A DNA stretch of 64,000 nucleotides from Planctomycetes bacterium B3_Pla (GTDB lineage: Bacteria; Planctomycetota; Phycisphaerae; Sedimentisphaerales; Anaerobacaceae), in assembly GCA_005223045.1 (NCBI GenBank), contig NJBM01000023.1, positions 22,717 through 86,716 on the forward strand, given 5' to 3'. Below, piece by piece: positions 59,941 to 64,000 of this stretch. The notes under the pieces were generated by a model. That model ran no database searches, had not been told where the DNA came from, and saw only the letters and a list, made by a program, of their open reading frames with translations. Position 1 is the first letter of the stretch. The number at the start of each line of letters is the position of its first letter. The translations under genes were made by a program, and so were the position numbers.

Positions 59941-59985
59941 GGGACGATCTGTGCCATAGGCCTCATCTTTCGAGATTGCGCTTTG
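59941..59985. repeat. Third, degenerate copy of the 58756/62496 repeat
   Basis: gggacgatctgtgccatagg then cgagattgcgctttg matches the CGATCT and GAGATCGCGCTTT ends of the other copies with a shorter middle. It lies between the FGE-like gene and the LamG gene. Only the core is kept. Confidence 0.45.
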
Positions 59986-60018
59986 AATTAGCTTTGAGTC
60001 AGACTTAGAGCAAACAAC

Positions 60019-60053
60019 CGGGGCCTATACCGAGTCAATCAGTACAGGCCCCG
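60019..60053 (-). terminator. Hairpin terminator of the LamG gene
   Basis: CGGGGCCT and AGGCCCCG pair over eight bases, loop of 19, followed on the minus strand by GTTGTTTG. It lies about 45 bases past the stop codon. Confidence 0.5.
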
Positions 60054-60097
60054 AAATGAGCCAAATCTACTTTATCAGTCGCACAAACGCTTACAGC

Positions 60098-62212
60098 TTA
60101 ACGAATCAACCGAATGTCGTCGAAGTACATCGACCCTGCCCCACCGCTGGGTGACGGGGCATTCTTCGTGCCGACGCCGATGCTAATCGAATTGACATTT
60201 GTAAGGTTTACGCCGAACGCCGTCAGGTCGATCACCCACTCGTTCCATCCTGTTATCTGTGTCGTAGCGGGATCATCGTGATAGACCACGGCAATACCGT
60301 TGAGAGCGATAAACATTCGGTCGGCCGCATTACCGGTAGCGCCACGGAACCACAGAGATAACTTTGTGACGCCTTCCTCGGTCCAGTCACGCGGGTAAAC
60401 CAACGTCAAAGTCGCCTCAGAGGTCTTGTTGGCGTTGTCGTAGCGGTATATCATCGACTGAGCACCGCCGTGAACGATAGTCTGCTCGGCATACGGAGGC
60501 AAGTCGTTGCCGACCAGTGCTCCGTTTGTCAGAGTCCCAAAACCATCTATCCACTTGTCGAATATCCTGTTGCTCGCAGGATCGGGTGGATCGATGTCAT
60601 TGTAAGACTCGAAGTCGTCGACGAGAATGAAATCGGCCGTCGCAAAGCTCCAGACCAAGCCTTTTATCGTTTCAGCCGGATAGACCTCATCCACGCGCCA
60701 CGCATAACTGCTGTCCCATGCAAGTCCTCCGGGATCATAGCTCTCGGCGCCAAGCGTCCTGGGACCTATATACTCGGGTGACGCTGTGGTAGCGTTTTTG
60801 ACAGCATCCGCATCGGCACCGAAGTATAGCTCGTGCGAAGCCGCGTTGTCTGCCGATGTCCAACTGAGAGTCGCTATCATCTGCACATCCACCGCGCCAT
60901 TAGCTGGCTGTGGGTTGCCCACGGAACCCGGCGTCGTGAAGCTCCAGACGTCGCCTTTGTGCGTTTCCAAGACGTCAAACTCATCGACACGCCAGTAATA
61001 TACCTTCTCCAATTCGAGCGGGTCAGGGCTGTATGTCGCAGTCCCGAGCGGGGATCCTCCGACTGCATCATTTACATCGTCGAAATTGGTACCCATGTAA
61101 ACGGTGTGCAATTTGGCACCGTACCCTCCCGTCCATGTAAAGGTCGCGTTCGGGTCCACGAACTCGGCGCCGTCGGCCGGATCGGGGAAATAGGCCGTCT
61201 TCGGAGGTATCGAGAAGCTCCATATAGCGCCTTTCCATGGACTGTTCGGTTCGGCTTCGTTGACCTCATCGATTCGCCAGTAGTAAGTCATGCCAGGAAC
61301 AAGACCCTGCGGGAAAGGAAATCCAGGAAAGCCTACAATAAAGAGCGTCTCGGCCTGGTTTCCTTGGAAAGTATCGGCGGCACTATCGTTGACATCCTCG
61401 AAACTATCGCCCAGATAGACATCGTGTGTAACTGCAAAATCTCCCGGTCCCCAAGTGAGGTTCACCCACGTTTGCAGATGTAGGACGCCGTTGGCTGGAT
61501 TGGGGCTGCGCGCAAACGGATATGCTGCGCCGCTTCCTTCCATGGCTGATAAAAGCTCGTCCTCTGTTAGGGCATGGTTGTAGACCCGCACGTCGTCGAT
61601 CATCCCTATGAAGTAGCCCGCCGGTTCTCCACGGCCGATGCGCAGGTCATTGTCGCTCTCACTGAGTTCTCCGAAGACATCCATCGACGCATCCACTTGG
61701 CCATTGACATAGATGAGCGCTTGGGTGCCATCGTACGTCAGAGCAATGTGGATCCATTCATTTCTGGCCAATGTCGTTGTCCCCTGTACAATGGTCTGTC
61801 CGGCAGACGTATTGAGGTACACCCGCACCGTGTCCGGCTGCACGCGGATCATGTAGATAGCACCAGTTCCCGTGTCTGCAATCTTGCGGACAGCGTGGTT
61901 CGCCCCCGGCCAGTCTTCACCATTGATCCAGGCGGCCAAGCTCAACTGGTCTCCGTTAATATCAAGACTCTCGGAGTCAGGTGCGGCCAGGTAATCAGAA
62001 CTGCCGTTGAACTTCAGCGCGCTGCCCAATTTTCCATCCTGCACCCACACGGGAGCACCCTCGAACCTCGCATCATTACCGTTGGCGCTCGAGTCGAAGG
62101 CCATAGTCCCCGAGCCTTCGTCAAGACGCCACCAGCCAACAAGTTCGGCCGAGACTGTTCCTGCGCTCAGCACGGAAACTAAAGAAACCAAGTAGATCAA
62201 TTTCTTAAACAT
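60098..62212 (-). CDS. Secreted LamG domain protein with Fn3-like repeats
   Basis: A 704-residue secreted protein. Signal peptide 1-22. LamG/concanavalin-like domain about 25-225 (LVGWWRLDEGSGTMAFDSSA, WIHIALTYDGTQALIYVNGQ, MIDDVRVYNHALTEDE). Three repeats of about 95 residues follow, each with a sentence like VYLGDSFEDVN ... YYWRIDEVNEA ... WSFSIP (about 240-520). The last 180 residues begin ILVDDFESYND and end MYFDDIRLIR, a jelly-roll-like domain common in Sedimentisphaerales proteins. Probably binds carbohydrate at the cell surface. Not an enzyme on present evidence. Confidence 0.85.
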   Translation of the reverse strand: MFKKLIYLVSLVSVLSAGTVSAELVGWWRLDEGSGTMAFDSSANGNDARFEGAPVWVQDGKLGSALKFNGSSDYLAAPDSESLDINGDQLSLAAWINGEDWPGANHAVRKIADTGTGAIYMIRVQPDTVRVYLNTSAGQTIVQGTTTLARNEWIHIALTYDGTQALIYVNGQVDASMDVFGELSESDNDLRIGRGEPAGYFIGMIDDVRVYNHALTEDELLSAMEGSGAAYPFARSPNPANGVLHLQTWVNLTWGPGDFAVTHDVYLGDSFEDVNDSAADTFQGNQAETLFIVGFPGFPFPQGLVPGMTYYWRIDEVNEAEPNSPWKGAIWSFSIPPKTAYFPDPADGAEFVDPNATFTWTGGYGAKLHTVYMGTNFDDVNDAVGGSPLGTATYSPDPLELEKVYYWRVDEFDVLETHKGDVWSFTTPGSVGNPQPANGAVDVQMIATLSWTSADNAASHELYFGADADAVKNATTASPEYIGPRTLGAESYDPGGLAWDSSYAWRVDEVYPAETIKGLVWSFATADFILVDDFESYNDIDPPDPASNRIFDKWIDGFGTLTNGALVGNDLPPYAEQTIVHGGAQSMIYRYDNANKTSEATLTLVYPRDWTEEGVTKLSLWFRGATGNAADRMFIALNGIAVVYHDDPATTQITGWNEWVIDLTAFGVNLTNVNSISIGVGTKNAPSPSGGAGSMYFDDIRLIR

Positions 62213-62495
62213 GATAGTTCTCCTTCAATAAACGTTGATGTGACGCGACTGATGATGGTTGTGACTTCACATACGTCCAGAAATTATCGGCTGAGAATTG
62301 TCCCTTCTTCACCCTTTGAGACTGCCTCCTTCCTTTGAGAGCCCGAAAGACAAGCAGGATCCTGCCCCGATGACCTCAAATCCACGGATCTCACGTTACC
62401 CTACTTATACCAGAACAGCCACCTCCCCGTCAAGAAGAATCACTGGATGACTGAGATGCCAGGATACTGCGATTTCATTCTATGAGCTCCTTATA

Positions 62496-62597
62496 CAATC
62501 TCCCAGAGTAGCCCTCAGAGGTGTTTGACTCTTGCAGGATGGACGATCTCGGCTTGGGGCATATCACAACAGGTCATATTTTCAGAGATCGCGCTTT
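62496..62597. repeat. ~100-bp direct repeat, copy 2
   Basis: Begins caatctcccagagtagccct and ends gagatcgcgcttt; it matches 58756-58854. Its right end reaches the stop codon of the minus-strand zinc-finger gene. Inverted arms CGATCTC and GAGATCG are kept. The 280 bases between this copy and the LamG start (62213-62495) show no gene. Confidence 0.7.
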
Positions 62598-63204
62598 AAG
62601 TCGGGTTCTGCCGCTTCTTGCGAGTATTGTGGGCGGGTTTGTATGAACATTTCTTACACCGGTCATTTAAGCCGTCTTTTGTCCAACTATCTTTGTAAAA
62701 TCCAGTCTCGCTTCTCCATCTTTTGCACTTGCGGCAAAACTTCTGCTTGACCCCATCAACAACCCGGTGACGGTCCTCATATCGGAGATTCTTTCTCCCA
62801 GCTTTCCTAATCCGCTCGTAACGCTTGCGGGCATGTTTGCTGTCGCACTCCTTGCAGTGAAAGCACAATCGGTCTTTCGAGCTGTTGTTTCTATGAAACA
62901 GACTTCCTTTCTTCCATTGTTTGCAACAACTGCACAGCTTCTGTTTGACGCCACGAACTGTCCGATGGCTCTCCTCATATCTCAAAAGCTCTTTCACGTG
63001 CTTCTTGCCTTTCCTGTAACACGCTCGCTCGTGTGCCCTATCGCACTCTTTGCACCAAATCCTCAATCCGTCCTTTCTGTAACGGTCTTTACGAAACTCA
63101 CTCTTATTCCAAGCTTTCCACGTCCCGCACTTCACACAGAGTTTCTGCTTCACACCCTTAACTGTGCGATGCGTTTCCCTATACTTGTAATATCTCTTGG
63201 TCAT
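62596..63204 (-). CDS. Triple zinc-finger repeat protein
   Basis: A 202-residue basic protein built of three units of about 65 residues. Each has the header RTVKGVKQKLC or RVVDGVKQKFC and four cysteines: 23, 26, 51, 54; 91, 94, 117, 120; 157, 160, 183, 186. The pattern CxxC-x22-24-CxxC is that of a zinc ribbon or treble-clef finger found in HNH-type and phage DNA-binding proteins, but no HNH catalytic residues are seen. Probably binds nucleic acid. Starts 6 bases after the Myb-like gene and is surely co-transcribed with it. Confidence 0.65.
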   Translation of the reverse strand: MTKRYYKYRETHRTVKGVKQKLCVKCGTWKAWNKSEFRKDRYRKDGLRIWCKECDRAHERACYRKGKKHVKELLRYEESHRTVRGVKQKLCSCCKQWKKGSLFHRNNSSKDRLCFHCKECDSKHARKRYERIRKAGRKNLRYEDRHRVVDGVKQKFCRKCKRWRSETGFYKDSWTKDGLNDRCKKCSYKPAHNTRKKRQNPT

Positions 63205-63210
63205 TCTCTC

Positions 63211-63687
63211 TCAATTCTTCGCAGCCGACCGCCTTTTCTTCAGACCCAATGTGACGATTCTAAGTCGTGTCGCCTGTACCGATCTTCCAATTTGGTCGGC
63301 TATTTCCTGTGCCGTTCTGCTCGGATATAGTTTTTTCAGGAGATTCAGCTCTCTCTTCGACCAAACACGGAGTTCTTCTGTAAGCCCCAATTTGTATGCT
63401 TTGGCTACTACCGACCTATAAGACCGCCCAAGTTTATCAGCTATGCTTTGTACAGTCTCACTTGGGTAGAGTCTCTTGAGGTGTCTGATTTCGGTAGCTG
63501 ACCAGAAACGATTTTCCCTCGTCTTAATCCCCATGTTGTATGCCTTTTGTCTGACCGCCGTCAAAGGCCGTCCGATCCGCTCAGCTATTTCCCCTGCTCC
63601 CCCATCCGGGTAAAGTTTCTTGAGTAGCTTGACTTCATCTTTCGACCATGCAATCGAGGTTTTTTTCTTGGTTTTAGCTTTTCGCAT
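63211..63687 (-). CDS. Triple Myb/SANT-like DNA-binding protein
   Basis: A 158-residue basic protein with three units of about 48 residues: AWSKDEVKLLKKLYP (Trp14), FWSATEIRHLKRLYP (Trp62) and VWSKRELNLLKKLYP (Trp109), each followed by a helix-turn-helix such as GEIAERIGRPLTAVRQKAYN. This is a Myb-like trihelix array that should read about 30 bp of DNA. The N-terminus is Lys-rich. Upstream of and coupled to the zinc-finger gene. Role unknown: regulator or part of a mobile element are both possible. Confidence 0.65.
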   Translation of the reverse strand: MRKAKTKKKTSIAWSKDEVKLLKKLYPDGGAGEIAERIGRPLTAVRQKAYNMGIKTRENRFWSATEIRHLKRLYPSETVQSIADKLGRSYRSVVAKAYKLGLTEELRVWSKRELNLLKKLYPSRTAQEIADQIGRSVQATRLRIVTLGLKKRRSAAKN

Positions 63688-64000
63688 ATCCGTGATTCTA
63701 AGTATTTTGGATCAAAAGGCAAGGGCTGAAGGGCTGTGAGCATCCGCTTGCAGCCCTTTCTTCTTTATCCTCACACCCCCTAATTCTGCCCATTTTGCGG
63801 GAAGGGGGAGAAAGGCTCCGCGCCACAGAGTTAACTTCCCAAATCGCCAGATGAGGGCAAAAGTACCCGTTTTTGTCTGACGTCAACTATAAATTCCCTC
63901 TGACGACAATTATTCTTACCGTTATCAGTAACATCTTTCTTATGGCGTAAGCCCCTCTGGGAGGCCCCCCTATAGGGGGGCGAATTCTGGAGTTATTTTG
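63688..64000. other. Intergenic with palindromes
   Basis: About 310 bases with no supported gene. aagggctg and cagccctt form a stem at 63729-63758 followed by tcttcttt, terminator-like on the plus strand but with no plus-strand gene before it. GCCCCCCTATAGGGGGGC at 63964-63981 is a perfect 18-bp palindrome. Presumably contains the promoter of the Myb-like gene. Confidence 0.5.

Noticed and set aside
1..64000. CRISPR array
   Set aside because: No regularly spaced short direct repeats with unique spacers were found; repeats seen are palindromic elements or single duplications.

Overview
The window looks like a chromosome segment of a planctomycete, most likely class Phycisphaerae (Sedimentisphaerales-like). 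The basis is protein style rather than any marker gene: a secreted LamG protein with a C-terminal FDDIRL-type domain, PQQ-propeller and HEAT-repeat secreted proteins, Tat-exported Gfo/Idh/MocA oxidoreductases, many secreted glycosidases (DUF2961/GH172, six-hairpin, sialidase-like, BNR-4, GH13), and a homodimeric AceE-type pyruvate dehydrogenase. Intergenic DNA is rich in dispersed palindromic repeats.

Layout. 1-15 kb: mostly secreted carbohydrate-active and envelope proteins (partial DUF2961, two small hypotheticals, six-hairpin glycosidase, sialidase, porin, lipoprotein thioredoxin, PQQ propeller, BNR-4), with two MITE-like elements. 14.9-19.8 kb: a pyruvate dehydrogenase operon on the minus strand (61-aa Cys-motif protein, E1, E2, then a ferritin-like protein). 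19.8-23.3 kb: a short, visibly AT-richer insert with a reverse transcriptase of the defence (Abi/UG/DRT) type and a TIR/deoxyribosyltransferase-like protein. Each gene sits behind a near-identical ~106-bp promoter/leader, and the insert ends at a 5'-truncated gene. This is the strongest candidate for an undescribed system. 23.3-29.5 kb: HEAT-repeat protein, Gfo/Idh/MocA oxidoreductase, GH13.

29.8-34.2 kb is a small mobile region. It holds a tRNA-Arg 3' fragment (likely attachment scar), a minus-strand operon of two unknown proteins, a clamp-loader-like AAA+ ATPase and a serine recombinase, two copies of one degenerate protein tail, and a class II (leucine-type) tRNA whose anticodon reads UGG (proline).

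34.9-58.5 kb is a Wzx/Wzy-type exopolysaccharide locus on the plus strand: Wza-like exporter, Wzc-like chain-length protein, priming sugar transferase, flippase, polymerase, several GT4 glycosyltransferases, CapA, asparagine-synthase-like, polysaccharide deacetylase, methyltransferase, radical SAM/SPASM, and a WlbA/WlbB/WlbC-type trio for a 3-acetamido-3-deoxy sugar. The second half is AT-richer and rearranged: a tandem duplication left one truncated radical SAM gene, two paralogous glycosyltransferases and one glycosyltransferase tail, and a separate decayed glycosyltransferase and a transposase fragment lie upstream.

58.7-64 kb: an FGE/SUMF1-type protein and a large LamG protein lie between direct copies of a ~100-bp repeat. 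They are followed by a minus-strand pair of repeat proteins, one with three Myb-like units and one with three four-cysteine zinc-finger units.
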